Counted from the first letter of the stretch, positions 35,401 through 47,422 are shown. The stretch: DNA of 64,000 nucleotides from Purpureocillium takamizusanense (GCF_022605165.1 NC_063078.1:310001-374000), one strand, 5' to 3'. Numbers and translations: made by a program. The notes: generated by a model not told the origin, from the sequence alone.

Positions 35401-37060
35401 GCGTTTTGGTGGTGTGTCGATGACAGGCTTGGGTCTGGGGGGAGGGGAGGGCCCAAGTCGGGAAGCCCCCCTTGGGGGCCAGTGGGATCAACAAATTCAG
35501 CAATTCATTCTCCTCTTAATTTTGCCCCATGTTCGATATAGAGCGCATAAACAATAAACTTTCAACTTTTGCAATGTACGAAACCATTGGTGCGACGTAC
35601 AGACGTTTTGCGGTGACATGCCACTTTTTCCCTCTGCATCATGCTACTTAGTTACTACGAGGCAGTGTTGGTTGGTCGCTGCAGATGCCGAACCGAGCAC
35701 ACGCGGGCACGGAGCGGAGGGCGGTGCTTCGGGGCCAGGGGGCAGCCAACCGGGACCGAAAGCCCGGCCTGGCGCCCGGAGTCGGAACGGACACCCCCGC
35801 CCCCATGCCGCTGCCTCCCGTTTGGGAAGGACGATTTTGGCCCCTTTTGAGACAGTGCCTAGGTATCTACGAACGGGGGCTTTTGGGCCAGGGTGGCGGG
35901 GATGGTACTGTACTTGAGTACTAAGGTTCGTACGTGCGAAGGATCCGTAGTAGTAGCTAACGGGATGAGGCACGGGACTCTTTCGGCCTGGCTATGCGCT
36001 GCATTGACGGGCGCTTCTTAAATCGACAAAGAAAAAAAAAAGATAAGAAAGGGTGGCAAAAGACGGCGATGCACGTCGCGCAGAGAGTAGTAATAAGTTA
36101 CCCGACCGCGTGGTGCGGTTGGCGGTGCAGGGCGGCCGCGTCATGGTTTGATATTCTTCGCGATGGGTAGATGATGAAGTGCCTATTATGGCGCGAGCTC
36201 GGCAAAAAACAAAAAAAAAATATCAAGGCAAAAGCTGTTTTGCCACCGCGAGGGGGACCAACAGCAACGTTCCATCCTTGGGGCGCAGCAGCATGTGTCT
36301 TGTTGTTGTTGGGCTTCACGTTTGCTCGAGGCTGACGTAGTACTTGGTATAGGTGGTGTGCACTGTGCATACTTACACAAGTCGGTGGTCTCTTGTCTGC
36401 ATAAGTAGGATGACGGACATAAAGGAGAGGACCACGGTTGGGGCGGCAGATCGTGGCAGCAAAAGGGGAAGGGGCCGGTTGCGTACGCGTCTTTCTGCAC
36501 TTACTATACATGTCGGGCAGTTCCTCATAGGGCATGCCACTACGTAAGGTAGCTGGAGACTTGCCTTGCGCGGCGAACACTGGCGGACGAGACGAGAAGA
36601 CGCAGTCTACAGGGTAACGAAGTTAGGTGGGCTGCTGTGACGAAGCACTGACAGTGCTGGACGGGTGTTGGGAAGGGCTGAGACAGTGGCCGTTGAAGTT
36701 TCCTCAAAACGTACGTAGGAACTAACAGTCAGCATCTCGCTCGCAGTGGCCATGCATCAGTCAATCATCAGTGCCCTACAAATGGTTGGGACTCCCAAAA
36801 GGTTGGCGGTTGAAGCTGTCAAAGGCTAGCGGCGCTGCGCAGGCCTGAAGCTTGGGGTGCCTGTTCCAGAACCCCGCTAGAAGCATAACCCGCCTGGGCA
36901 GCGCAGAGTTCGACATCACGAATTGGGCGATGAGAAAGTTCACTCATCATCATCAACTCAAACGCTTCAGCAACGGCCACGGCACGTCTGGGATCTCATT
37001 TAAGCGCCAGAGAGCGACATATTGGAACGCATTTTGAAGTCGCAAGGTCAATAATTCGAC
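35401..37060. other. 1.7 kb spacer, no gene seen
   Basis: It separates the accessory-looking monooxygenase region from the conserved block starting with LRP1. Short frames overlap on both strands without recognisable features. Confidence 0.45.
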
Positions 37061-37852
37061 ATGGCCGAGTCCAAGGGCTTGGTGCGCGACCTCGACAAGC
37101 TGGACGTGCAGCTCGACAACCTCGAGGACGCGCTGGGCCCCTTGCTCGAAGGCCTGGATGAGCGGGCATCGCAGCTGCCGCTCCTGGACCGGGCAAAGCT
37201 CTTCTCCCTGTCGGCGTATGCGATTGAATCGCTGCTATTCGGTGAGTTGACGTAGCACGCTCAGGACGCCACGCTCCTGGGTCCTCTCCCAGCTCGTGGT
37301 GCATGTGTTTGTGAGATGGGGCGATACGGACGCTGACCTTGCTGCAGCATCACTCAAACTGCAGGGCACAGACGCCCAGAGCCACGCCGTCTTCACCGAG
37401 CTGAAGCGCGTGCAGCAGTATTTCGCCAAGATCAAGGGCGTGGAGGAGCCGGAGCCGCAGGGTCAGCGGAGCACGACGGTCAACCAGGAGGCGGCGGCGC
37501 GGATCCTGAAGGCGGATCTGGTGCGTTGCCCCCTCCCCTTTTCACACAGTCTTGAGACCTGGGAAGTCCGCAGGACAAACTCGTGAGTTTGAGCGAGTTG
37601 TGAAGTGCAATTTTGCTGACTGATGGGGTTGGATCCCCTCCCCAACAACAGGCGGACAACAAGGCGCTGAGCGCTAAGCTCGCTGAGAAGATCGCCGAGG
37701 AGCGCGCCAAGGCGCTGCTAAAGTCGGTCGAGGGCGGCAGCGGCAAGAAGTCTAAGAGGGCGGCAGATGACTCGGCGTCGGCGGGCGAGGCGAGCACGGA
37801 TCAGGGCGGCAAGAAGAAGAAGCACAAGCACGGGAAGAAGAGTCGGAGGTGA
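37061..37852 (+). CDS. LRP1: exosome cofactor LRP1/Rrp47 (C1D family)
   Basis: Nuclear exosome-associated protein that binds the Rrp6 nuclease and acts in 3' processing of rRNA, snoRNA and snRNA. The 184-residue model has introns 37242-37347 and 37521-37651. The Sas10/C1D domain spans about residues 1-105: LDNLEDALGPLLEGL, then LFSLSAYAIESLLFASLKLQG across the first splice junction, then FTELKRVQQYFAKIK. The C-terminus is Lys-rich (KKKKHKHGKKSRR), as in RNA-binding family members. A consensus donor sequence GTGAGT overlaps the stop codon and a pyrimidine-rich acceptor lies at about 37967, so an alternative spliced C-terminus is conceivable, but the unspliced end fits the family. Confidence 0.92.
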
Positions 37853-38699
37853 GTGTGCGAGAGAGTTAGAGGCACGCGCGGAGGGATTTCGCTCAAGGCG
37901 ACGGCATCCGGTATATGGCATAGGCATGGGCGCGAGGGCGTTTGATTGTCCGGGTTTTTTGTTACAGGTATACTTGTTTGGGGGGCCATGAGGGCTCATG
38001 GGATTTGGCCCGGCGGCAGATACGCCTCGGGCATGTTACGGACCGCGGCCACGCCTCGAGGACAATGAGCGGCTGCGGCCTCGTTTGGCGTCTGCGGACG
38101 CGAACGGTATAGAGACTGGGTGTAGATAATACCACCACCAATCATAAAACTGAAGATGGATAACGGGGTAAGGCTGCTCCAAGTCATGGTCATTCTCTAG
38201 CCTCCGGTTCGTAAAGAAATCAACATCCCTAGAGTTGAGGAAACCTTCTGTCTACAACATGCCATACTTGTAGGTACTCAGCACAAGTTCACATGGCCAC
38301 AACATCACTGTAGCGTAGCAAGATGTTCAGTGCCCGGACCGACCAGCCGCGAGACCCCTGCCCTGAGTGCGCTGCTGCCCCAGACGGGATGGATCCAATG
38401 CATTTGACGGGCGGTTCCAGGCGGCTGAATCGCTCTACCGAGGCCCTCCCGGCCCCACGCGTGCAAACCCCAGCCCTGCCATTGGCCCGTCGGGCCTTCA
38501 ACGCCCGCCCGCCGCAGAACATCGCGCAACCCTTCTCTTGTCTTCCAGTCCTTCCAACCTCTGGCCTCTTCGTTTTCGCCTTCTCTCCCTCGCGATATCA
38601 CCACCACCACCACATTCGAAACCACGACACCCACTTTCTTCTCCTCCTCCTCCTCTTCTACCTCCGCCATCAACAACAACCCCGCCATCCGCAACCATC
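37853..38699. other. 0.85 kb spacer and C/T-rich leader of the MIX17 gene
   Basis: No gene is seen. The 200 bases before 38700 are strongly pyrimidine- and CA-rich, as in leaders of highly expressed fungal genes. Confidence 0.45.
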
Positions 38700-39422
38700 A
38701 TGCCTCGTCAACGCTCCGTCGGCCGTGCCCCCAGCCGCCCTACCGCCCCGGCGCCCGCCGCTCCCCAGCAGCACCGGCCCGCGACGACCATGGCCGCGCC
38801 CCCGCCGCAGCAGCAGATGGCGCCGCCGGCGCAGCAGTCTGCCGGCCCGGGCCTGTTTGGCCAGATGGCCAGTACCGCTGCGTAAGTCGACTTTCCCCCC
38901 ATATTCGGATACTGCTCTGCATGGAAGAGTGAGGTGGAGGTGGTGCGGCATCCTTCGGGCCAGCGAGGGATGCGTCTGAGATGGACGCATGGACCAGGAC
39001 AGGCAACGCTCGTCACGCCCATGTCGGCCGGCGTGCTGTCAGTGAATGGTTCCTCGGCTCTTGCGCATCCACACACTCGCAAGCCCGGAGCAGCACTTTC
39101 ATCAGAGGCAACTCGAACATAGCAAGTTGGTAGCTGACCAAGACTTTTACCTCGCAGCGGTGTCGCCATCGGCTCCTCGGTCGGCCACGCCATCGGCGGC
39201 CTCTTCTCCGGCGGCTCCTCCGAGCCTGCTCCCGCGCCCCAGCAGCAGGCTGCCGTGCAGACGCAGAACCAGCAGCAGCAGCAGCAGTGGGGCAGCAACA
39301 ACTGCGCCGGCGCCGCCCAGCAGTTCACCAAGTGCCTCGACGACAACGGCGGCAACATGCAGATCTGCAACTGGTACCTCGACCAGCTCAAGGCGTGCCA
39401 GGCCGCCGCCAGCCAGTACTAG
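38700..39422 (+). CDS. MIX17: CHCH-domain protein MIX17 (CHCHD2/CHCHD10 family)
   Basis: Small mitochondrial intermembrane-space protein imported through the Mia40 pathway. The 148-residue model has one unusually long intron (38882-39157, 276 nt). The N-terminus is Arg/Pro/Ala-rich (MPRQRSVGRAPSRPT), then a Gln/Pro stretch, the conserved hydrophobic GVAIGSSVGHAIGGLF segment straddling the splice junction, a Gln run, and a twin CX9C domain: CAGAAQQFTKC and CNWYLDQLKAC. The protein ends a few residues later, as is usual for the family. Confidence 0.95.
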
Positions 39423-39649
39423 AGCGTCGTCGTCGTCGCGCCGAGTATATGGAAGCAGGGTGGGGGGCGAACACTGGGTCCGGTACTGAGCACGGTTACG
39501 TTTGAAGGACCTACGGGGATGGCAGCATGAGCGTGCATATCTTGGGATGGGCAATACGAACAGGCCCACGGACGAATCGCCGCTTTTGGATTTGTATTAT
39601 ACATTGTAAAGAGGCATTCCCGCTCTAAAGGGACTCGGCGTCAAAATCT

Positions 39650-41340
39650 TCACACGTCTAATCGTGCCTCGCTATCCTCCTCGTCTGGGCGCGGCTCAAA
39701 GTTTAGCTGCAGAGTGTTAGCGGCTTCCGCTCTTGACCGAAGAGAGGTGTGTTCACGTGTAGTGTAGCAGGTGTACTGACCGAGTTTCCATTGTACAGCT
39801 GGTGGTCCGCCCTCTGGTCGTTTGGATTCTGGAATCCACGAATTCGCCGGTCCTTTTCCGTCTGAGCTGCTGCGCTTGATGGGCCGTCTGCCTCGACTCC
39901 GGCCGCCGCCGGTCTCGCAGCCGCCTCGCCCCTCCCCGCCAGGCCGACGAGCCCCAGGAGCCACATGAACAAGCCCACGAATGCTGCGAGGATCCTGGCA
40001 AAGATGTTTTGCGGCGCCGCATCGTACGCGGACGCAAACTGCTGCACTGGGATGAGGATGAGCGTCGATGACGGTGCGAGGCCCAGCTCGGCGAGGTTCT
40101 GGCTCTCCTCGGTCGCGTCGATGGCGCGGTTCGGCCGCGGGGTGAGCAGCTGCCGGAACGTATAGGGCAGTTTGCCGTCGGTCCTGTTCTCGTCGACCCA
40201 CCGGCGCACGTCGCGGAAGGGCGCCCCCGTCTTGAACCTCGAGCGGAGGGTGGACCCGTCGAACAGCCGCACCTGCAGGGACGTCATCTCGCCGACGCGC
40301 GTCGTCGACGGGAGCTTCGTCTCGGGGGCGTTGACGAGCGCGGCGGCCACGTCGCCGGTGCGCTGGGTGTCGAGGCGCATCTGCTGGCGCTCCGCCGCGC
40401 GCTCCCGCCGCTCCGCCTTGTCGTCCTCGATGCGCTTGAGGATGCGCCGGCGCTCCTCCGTCTCCTGCTGGCGCCGCTTGCGGAGGAGCTCGGCCTGGCG
40501 GTGCGTCCGCGCGGCGTCGGTGTCGGCCCCCGTCTCGGCGTCCGCCTTGGCCTTTTCCTTGGCCCGCGCGCGCTCCTCCTTGGCGCGGCGCTCGGCCTCC
40601 TCCTTTGCGGCCTGCAGCTTGGCGGCGCGATCGGCGAGCACGCGGCGCACCGTCTCGGAGCGCTCGTTCTCGGGTGACGGGGAGGAGGCGGTGCCTGCTG
40701 CCGCGGCTGGTGCCGTAGCTGCCGCGGATGGAGAGGGGCTGGAGGACGGTTGAGCTGCCGGCGTGGAGGATGACTCGGCGGATGGAGCTGTTGGTGCTGC
40801 TGGTGCTGGTGCTGACGCAGCTGCGGAGGTGGCCGGGGTGGGTGAAGCGTTGAAGGCGCTCTGCACGCGCCGGAAGAAATCGTCACGAGTGGTGCCCGCT
40901 GCGATGTACTCCTTGAGCTCGCCATGCTTCATGATGACGATTGTCGGGGTCTGTGGCAGCGGGAAGATCTGGGCGAGGTAGCCGGCTTCCTCGGAGCCGG
41001 CCTGCAGGCGTAGAGCCACCGCCTGTTTCTGGATGAGCTCCTTCAACTGCTCATGATGACGCTGTTAGCATGTATGAGCACCGGGAGCCGAGAAAGGAGT
41101 TGTGCGCTCACGGAGCTGTCCTGAAGATACTCGTCCTGCCATTGGCGGCTCTCGTCGTTGTCGTCTATGTCTCGGGTCAGTGAACCCAACCTAGGGCGGG
41201 CCCCATCTAACGGGGGGGAATCAAGACGCAAATAGGGGGGGGAGACTGGGCTGGGCCGTACTGGTGACGAAGCAAAGGACGAGCTTCTGCTGTCCGACGG
41301 CCGAGGAGATGCCCTCCTGTAACGACCCTTTGTAGAACAT
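39650..41340 (-). CDS. UBX-domain protein, UBXN4/erasin-like (ER-associated degradation)
   Basis: Probable Cdc48/p97 adaptor at the ER membrane. The 484-residue model has exons 41340-41262, 41164-41112, 41046-39781 and 39706-39650. The N-terminal thioredoxin-like UAS domain runs MFYKGSLQEGISSAVGQQ, through QWQDEYLQDSSLKELIQKQA, to TPTIVIMKHGELKEYIAAG. A long charged coiled-coil (Arg/Glu/Lys-rich) follows, then the UBX domain with LQVRLFDGSTLRSRF and TFRQLLTPRPNR. After it comes a hydrophobic segment, ILAAFVGLFMWLLGLVGLAG, matching the membrane hairpin of human UBXN4, and a conserved tail RRIRGFQNPND plus YNGNS. The domain order and tail match UBXN4 closely. Confidence 0.92.
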
Positions 41341-41913
41341 GGTGGTGGGTAGTGGCGTGTTGTGTGGCGGGGAGCAGAGAGAGAGAGCGCTCGGAAAGGC
41401 GTGAAACACCGTGAGAGGCTCGCGAGGCTGTAGGAATGGCAATGATGTCGGCCGCTTATAGAACTGGGAACGAATCAGACGGCCAATAGGGAACTAAGTA
41501 TAAAGCGTAGTGTCGGCGGAGGTGATATATCGCTACAGTTGGTGGACGCTGGGGCGTGAGTGGATGAAGCATTCGCAGGTGTTGAGGAACTACTCATCCA
41601 TGTGTCGACAGGCTCGACACCGAAAGGCCAGCGAATGAGCTCCCCCACGTCACAGGGCAGGCACCTCAACGCCTCATCCTCCATAGTCCGCCCGTCCCGT
41701 CCCACGCTCCCCGCCCTAATCGGCAGGCGGTGAGCCCTCGGGCCGGGCACCCGCAGCGGACCTCCAGCGGGGCCGCGCGGGACATTCCAGGCGCCATCTG
41801 CCTGACAGGGTGTGGCTTTGCCAACGACCTGGAGTTTCGTGCTTGCAACGGGTGCTCTCCTCCACATCACTCGGTCGGTCGGTCGTGTCGGCAGCAAACC
41901 AGCAGCCCAAACG
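41341..41913. promoter_or_regulatory. divergent promoter region, UBX gene / SURF1
   Basis: A 573 bp head-to-head spacer that must carry both promoters. No TATA box is evident. Confidence 0.5.
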
Positions 41914-43153
41914 ATGAACTCAGCACCGTTCTTCCTGCTGCGGAGCCTGCGGACGAGCGCAAGCTTGCCCAAGCGCGCTCCCAGACGATGCGCGGCGGCG
42001 CTGCCCCGAGCACCGCCGCTCCGACGACCCTTCTCGACGACGCGGCCGCGAGCCGATAAGCCCCAGCCCGTCGACGACCCCAACTTCGTTTCCGCCCTCG
42101 ATGCGCCGCCTAGGATCGTCCGCGCCGGGCGTCGGCACGGCCCAGGCCTCATCCTCCTCGGTGCGTAACGCCCGCGAGCGCGCAGCCTCGTCCTCTCCTC
42201 TCCTCTCCTCTCCCCCCCTCTCCTCCGGCCCTGCCCTCCTCCCCCGGCACCTGCTTTTTTCGCCCTTGGGCTTGGGCTAACTTCTGGGCCCCCCACAGCC
42301 CTGATCCCCATCACGGCCTTTGCCCTCGGGACGTGGCAGGTCCAGCGCCTGGGCTGGAAAAACGACCTCGTCGCCAAGTTCGAGGACCGCCTCGTTCGCG
42401 ACCCCCTGCCCCTGCCGCCCACCGTCGACCCCGCGGCGATCCACGACTTCGACTACCGCCGCGTGCTCGCCACGGGCCGCTTCCGGCACGACCAGGAGAT
42501 GCTCATTGGGCCGCGCATGCGCGACGGGAAAGACGGCTACATGATCGTGACGCCGCTGGAGCGCGACAACGGCTCCACGGTGCTCGTCAACCGGGGGTGG
42601 ATCGCAAAGGACCGCCGCGAGCAGCGGACGCGCCCGGACTCGCTGCCCCGAGGCCAAGTCACCGTCGAGGGCCTGCTGCGCGAGCCCTGGAAGAAGAACA
42701 TGTTTACGCCGGAGAATAGGCCCGACAAGGGCCAGTTTTATTTCCCAGACGTGCAACAGATGGCTGCTCTGACGGGCAGCCAGCCTGTATGGATAGAGGC
42801 CACCATGGGTATGTCTCTCCGCTCCCTGTGCTTCGCTTCGCGCCACCTGTCTGTCCCCTGTCGAGCTGACTCTTGCTGACACGTCCTAGAACCCGAGTAC
42901 ATGCGGATGATGGACTATGAGGCGCGCGGCATCCCCTTTGGCCGCCCCGCCGAAGTCAACCTGAGGAATAACCATGCCCAGTACATCTTTACCTGGTCAG
43001 ACCCCACGCCTGCCGCATTGTCTCGATGCGCTTGTCTGCTGACACGCCGTTAGGTACGGATTATGTGTGGCCACGACCATCATGCTGTACATGGTTGTGA
43101 AGAAGCCGGCCAACAGCGTGGCCCGCCGCGTCCAGGTCACCAAAAATCTGTGA
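41914..43153 (+). CDS. SHY1: SURF1/Shy1, cytochrome c oxidase assembly factor
   Basis: Mitochondrial inner-membrane protein required for assembly of the Cox1 module of complex IV. The 320-residue model starts at the ATG at 41914 and has introns 42161-42298, 42809-42889 and 42996-43053. A basic presequence (about residues 1-60) precedes the first membrane helix, ILLALIPITAFALGTWQVQR, whose GxWQxxR pattern is the SURF1 signature. Further family motifs are FDYRRVLATGRF, VNRGWIAKD and the C-terminal helix YGLCVATTIMLYMVVK. Its stop codon lies 19 bases from the end of the CENP-T coding region on the other strand. Confidence 0.96.
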
Positions 43154-43172
43154 ACGAGGCCGTTGCGATGCT

Positions 43173-44775
43173 TCATGTGACCTCAGTAGCGTCTTCGTCG
43201 TCGTCGCGTTCCCCACGCGAGCGTTTGGCGCGGCGCAACTTGGCGGGCCGGGGCAATGGCATTCTCAAGTCCTGAAGCAGCTCCCGCGGCAAATGCTTCT
43301 GCGCCAGGGAGAACAATGTAACATCAGACCCAATTTGGCGTTGCCTGTACGATATTAGAAGACAGAACAAGACTCCATGATACCCGTCAACTCACCGTCC
43401 CATTAGCGTGGCCACGTCGCTCTCCTCGATCGTCTTGCGTTTGGCATGTCGCGCGTATGCGCCGAGGTCATCCCCCAGCTGCTCAAAGTACCACTCCGAC
43501 GCCTGCGTCAGGGCGGTGAGCGTGTCAGCTGATATGCGAGGGTTGCTGAGGCCCGAGGACTGGAGAGCCGTCTGCGCCACTCGCTTGACGAAAGACGGCG
43601 GCAACGAGGGGTATTCGATGCCATGCTTGGAGATGCGCTTTTGCGGCTTGCGGCTGGCCGCCCGTGACGCTTTCTGTTCCACGAGACCGGTCAGCTCAGC
43701 CGTGGTGGCATCCGCCTCGGGCATGTCGAAGTCATCATGCTCGGGCGGAGCAACTGAGGGATCATCGAGGTCCCGATGCAAAGACGCTTCAGCTTCCAGT
43801 TGATCATCTGGCGCTTCCTCGTCTGACTCTGACAGCGGATCCTGCATCAAAAAGGTCGTCTGGTCATCCAATCCGGGCGGTAGTTGCAGACCAAAGTCGC
43901 TTTCTCGCTCGAGGGTTGCGGGCCACGGCGCCTCGACATCAATGCTGTTGCCAGGTTAGAGATTGCGCGCAGGGTGCAATAGTTACACTTGAGGTTAGGC
44001 GCTCATACCGGTCATAGGTCAGATCAGCGGCCTCGGGTCTCTCTTGAAGATCCTCGAGAAAGCCGGGAAAGAAGTCGGACGCACGGCCGAGATCTGCGGT
44101 CGGATCATTGTTGAAGATGTCGCTGGATCGGACGCTGCCGAAGCTACCGCGGGACAATCTCGACCCCGGTTGCTCGCTATACGCGCGCCTCGGCTTTTCG
44201 ACCGAACCGAGCGTGATATCCTCGAGACCAGAAGATCGAGGAGGCTGCAGATCCGAGTCGTCGTCGTCGTCCAGGGGTAGAGAGAGTCGCGGCTGATCAA
44301 TAAGCAGCTCGTCGTCGCTCTCTTCGGGTATTGGCGCGACGCTCGGGGGCTTGCCGCGAGGCGACGACGAAAGAACGGGCTGGCTCGTCGGGGCCAAGAC
44401 CTTGCTCAGGTTGCGCAGTATTCCCATGGGCGTCTCCCGCTGCTCCCGGATACTGCGGCGGCGATTCTTTCCCGGCGTGAACATGGCCGTGCGGCGCTGG
44501 TGCAGCGCGCGACGAGCGGCCGTGGCGTGGGGGGTCGGGGCATTGTTGTTGTTGTTGATGCGACGGCCGCCCGACGCCGAGGTCCCGCGTCGAATCGAGG
44601 CCAGGAGGTCTCGGGTCGCGCTTCGATCGAGGGGCGTATGGACGGAGCGGCGCGAGGACGGAGGCTCGGCGCTGATGGCTCGACGGGCGGGCGTCGCAAT
44701 GGCGATGGTTCGCTGGGCAGGTGTCTTGCCGCCACGGGGCTGGTCGAGACCCCGGGTTCCCGGCGTGGAAGCCAT
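43173..44775 (-). CDS. CENP-T/Cnn1-like inner kinetochore histone-fold protein
   Basis: Kinetochore subunit that pairs with CENP-W on centromeric chromatin and recruits the outer kinetochore. The 495-residue model has introns 44008-43945 and 43395-43345. The start is the ATG at 44775; the frame continues upstream only from a GTG. The long N-terminal region is disordered and rich in Arg, Ser and Pro (many potential Cdk sites such as TPAR and TPHA). The C-terminal histone fold runs from YPSLPPSFVKRVAQTAL through EWYFEQLGDDLGAYARHAKR and ESDVATLMGRQ to TLFSLAQKHLPRELLQDL, the CENP-T signature block. A basic tail follows. It is tail-to-tail with SURF1. Confidence 0.92.
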
Positions 44776-45880
44776 ATCGGCTACGTGCCCTGGCTCCGCG
44801 GGTCGCCGTACAGCTGCACGCACGCGTCACGGGCGACGGCTAGGGAGGCGAAAGAGTAGTCGCGGTCGTCGTTTTAGCAAAAGGAATCGTGAGGCGGGCC
44901 CGGGCGACGATCTGCTGCTTAGCCGCGTCTGCAGCAACGCAAGGATGAGGCGTGCGCGGAGGCGTGATGCAGGGGCCTGGCCACGCGATGGCGCAAGAGA
45001 AGTAGAGAGTACGTGCAAATGGATGAATCGGGGGCTGTGGCGCGGGCGTCGTCTACCGGCGATGAAGGTGTAAGTGCAACGCGTGTGCGTACGACGCGGT
45101 TGGAGAAGGTCTGACCTGCTGGTGTCTTTTGGTGGGGCAGGACGTGGTGAAGATAGGTTATTAGGAGTACCGGGCGGGTACGTTAACGTTAGTGCCCTAC
45201 GCCGGGGGACTTTATCCAGGGGCGTGGAGTTGGAGCCCAGTTCAACTGTGGGGCGCGAACGACAGTGAATTGTACCTATGGAAGTAGGCACTAAGTTACT
45301 TAGTACTACGGTAGTTAGTTACTGTACTTGCCTTCTGGGTTACCGCCAGTTCCGCTCAACCCAAGGTTGTAAACTTATGAGTGCTTCGTACCTGTACCCA
45401 CTGTATATAACGGAATTCGCCGACGTGTACGACGTAGTTCCGGGCTGATTGTCTCAGATGAGATTCTAGGAAATTTTCAACCACGAGGGGCTCCAGACTC
45501 GCGAGAATGGCGACACCTCAGCCTCTAACTTTCAAAGGATGTTTTCTATCCGGTGGCTACGTCATCATCGTCCAAATTCCTGCTGTCCTGCCCTCCGTCG
45601 TTTGCTCCTTGACATGATGTCCGTAAAGAAACGCAAACATGGCAGTGTTGTATCCCCCCCCCCTTGGCGCTGCGAAGAGTCGATAGTCACGCTCGTTCGC
45701 ATGGTGGAGCCAAAAGCAACTGCATTCATCATGGATATCATAAAACTAAACCATAGCTACAAGTAATACAAGTCGCGAAGAAGCTTCTCGCAGAATAGAT
45801 GATAGCCGCCCACCCGCGGTCCTGCACGCATCCAGCACATGCCCGCCCACCAGACGATTACCAACGTGAGTGTCCCCTCA
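44776..45880. other. 1.1 kb spacer upstream of CENP-T
   Basis: No convincing gene. A 155-codon minus-strand frame (44827-45291) looks like 5' leader composition (Arg/Ser/Pro-rich) rather than protein. TACTTA-type motifs cluster at 45280-45330. Confidence 0.45.
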
Positions 45881-46278
45881 TCAGTATGATGAGTAACTGG
45901 AGGACGATGGCGACGACGAAGATTTCTTGTGGCCGTGTACCAGCGAAAGTAACGTTCCTCCAAACGCCTTGGCGTCTTTCACGCTCGACATCAACATGGA
46001 TGCGACCCTGCCATAAGGCGTTGCCTTGCCTAGTGCTGCCAGACCCTTGAAGACGACGTTGACGGCGCTATGATGATCGCCGTGACCATAGTGGCTCATC
46101 GCGGAATCGACAATGGACTTTTCCGCGTGTCCCAGGCCCTTGTACGTCTCGTGCGAGCCGGACGTGTGTTTGGTGAGTTCATGCTTGACGAAGTGGCCGA
46201 CTGTGCCGATCCCTCGTCAGTTACCTGCCATGCTTCTAGCGGGGGACGAGGGCTCACTGTTGACGTACTCAAGCCCAT
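45881..46278 (-). CDS. small His-rich orphan protein with a 10-base first exon
   Basis: Unrecognised 109-residue protein. I infer ATG at 46278, a 10-nt coding exon 1 (46278-46269), intron 46268-46201 (donor GTACGT, branch GGTAACTGAC, acceptor CAG) and exon 2 to the TGA at 45881. The spliced N-terminus reads MGLIGHFVKHELTKHTSGSH, and the middle contains YGHGDHH and a weakly hydrophobic, Ala/Gly-rich helix (VNVVFKGLAALGKATPYGRV). The C-terminus is Ser-rich. No signal peptide is visible. A TATAAGG box sits about 150 bases upstream. Without the intron the main frame has its first ATG only at codon 36. No function is assigned. Confidence 0.6.
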
Positions 46279-47422
46279 GATGAAGATGGGATGTCTTTAG
46301 CTTCTCTCGTCCTGACGGGGCCAAAGAGGGGGTGGTATATCCGAAATGGCTTGGTTTGACGGCGGCCAGCAGCAGAGGGGACCGCGGGAAAACAAGTGTT
46401 GGGGTCAGCGCTTCGCCTTATATCTGGTTGAGCCTGGCAGCGTGGTCGACAGTGGCGGCCTTGAGGCCTCTTTCCCATGACCAAATCATTTGATAAGAGC
46501 ACGGTTTCAGCCGTTGGCGGGCCGGCTGATGCATTCATGCCCGTGACGGAACATGGACCGTGCGTCGGCAGCTCCACGTAATTGCGGCGTCGGCAATTCA
46601 GTTTTGATGTAGATGTGGACTGGACCGAGTCTGCATGATGACGATATCCCTAGTAGAAAAAGGTGACTCACGTCTCGTAAACCTTTGCGGGCAACGGTAT
46701 AGATGGGCGAGAATATCAATACTTGGAGTGAAACCGAGACGCCATCTGCGGCAGTCAACACACGAGCAAACGAATTTGAACCGTGGTGACATGAGGCTGA
46801 CGGAAGCCACTTGATCAGTCTCCAATAGCGAAGACGCGGGCCGCATGATTGCAAATGTCATTACTAAAGCCCAGATATAGAGGCTGCAGCAGCAAAGAGA
46901 CGGAATCAAACCGCCGCGCGGATGTGGTGGTGACCTGTAGGTAGAAAGGTGCCTGCCAGTTGACGTAGTCGAAGGGATGGTGGGCCTCCACGTTTAGCTG
47001 CAAAGAGGTGATCTGTGCGGTCGTCCCCCCTCTGCCTGCTTCAGCATGTGCCGAGTCCCGGTTCTCACGATACTAGCCTCGTCTCTTGGTCGCCGGCTCG
47101 GGCTGCCCCGTGCTCATGTTTTGTTACGTTATCATGACCTAGTGGAAACCCGAGATGACGACGACTCTGCCAGACGCAAAGCGAAAACGCGAGTGTCTCT
47201 CTCCCGGAAAAGGGGAAGAGCCAAGAAAAAAAAAGAAAAAAAGGTTGCAGCGAGCTTGCATGGGTGTCTTGCAGCGCGGGACTGGCCCTTCCAGTCACTT
47301 TGTCTGAAGACTCCAAACAACTCATTTACGCTGGCTCACCACCGCTCTCTACGGTGACTAAAGCTGTCCTGCGAGATATTTCATGGAACGTTAGAAAGCG
47401 GGGAAGAAAAAAAAAACAGGTT
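46279..47422. other. 1.1 kb spacer with a possible decayed or unresolved coding region
   Basis: On the minus strand, frames between about 47020 and 46815, then 46854-46507, read like protein (LNVEAHHPFDYVNWQAPFYL, then SVSLQVLIFSPIYTVARKGL before a GTGAGT donor), but I could not link them to a start codon or a complete exon chain. It may be a pseudogene, a missed gene or chance. Confidence 0.3.
46426..46432 (-). promoter_or_regulatory. TATA-like box of the small His-rich gene
   Basis: TATAAGG on the minus strand, 148 bases upstream of the ATG at 46278. Confidence 0.45.
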
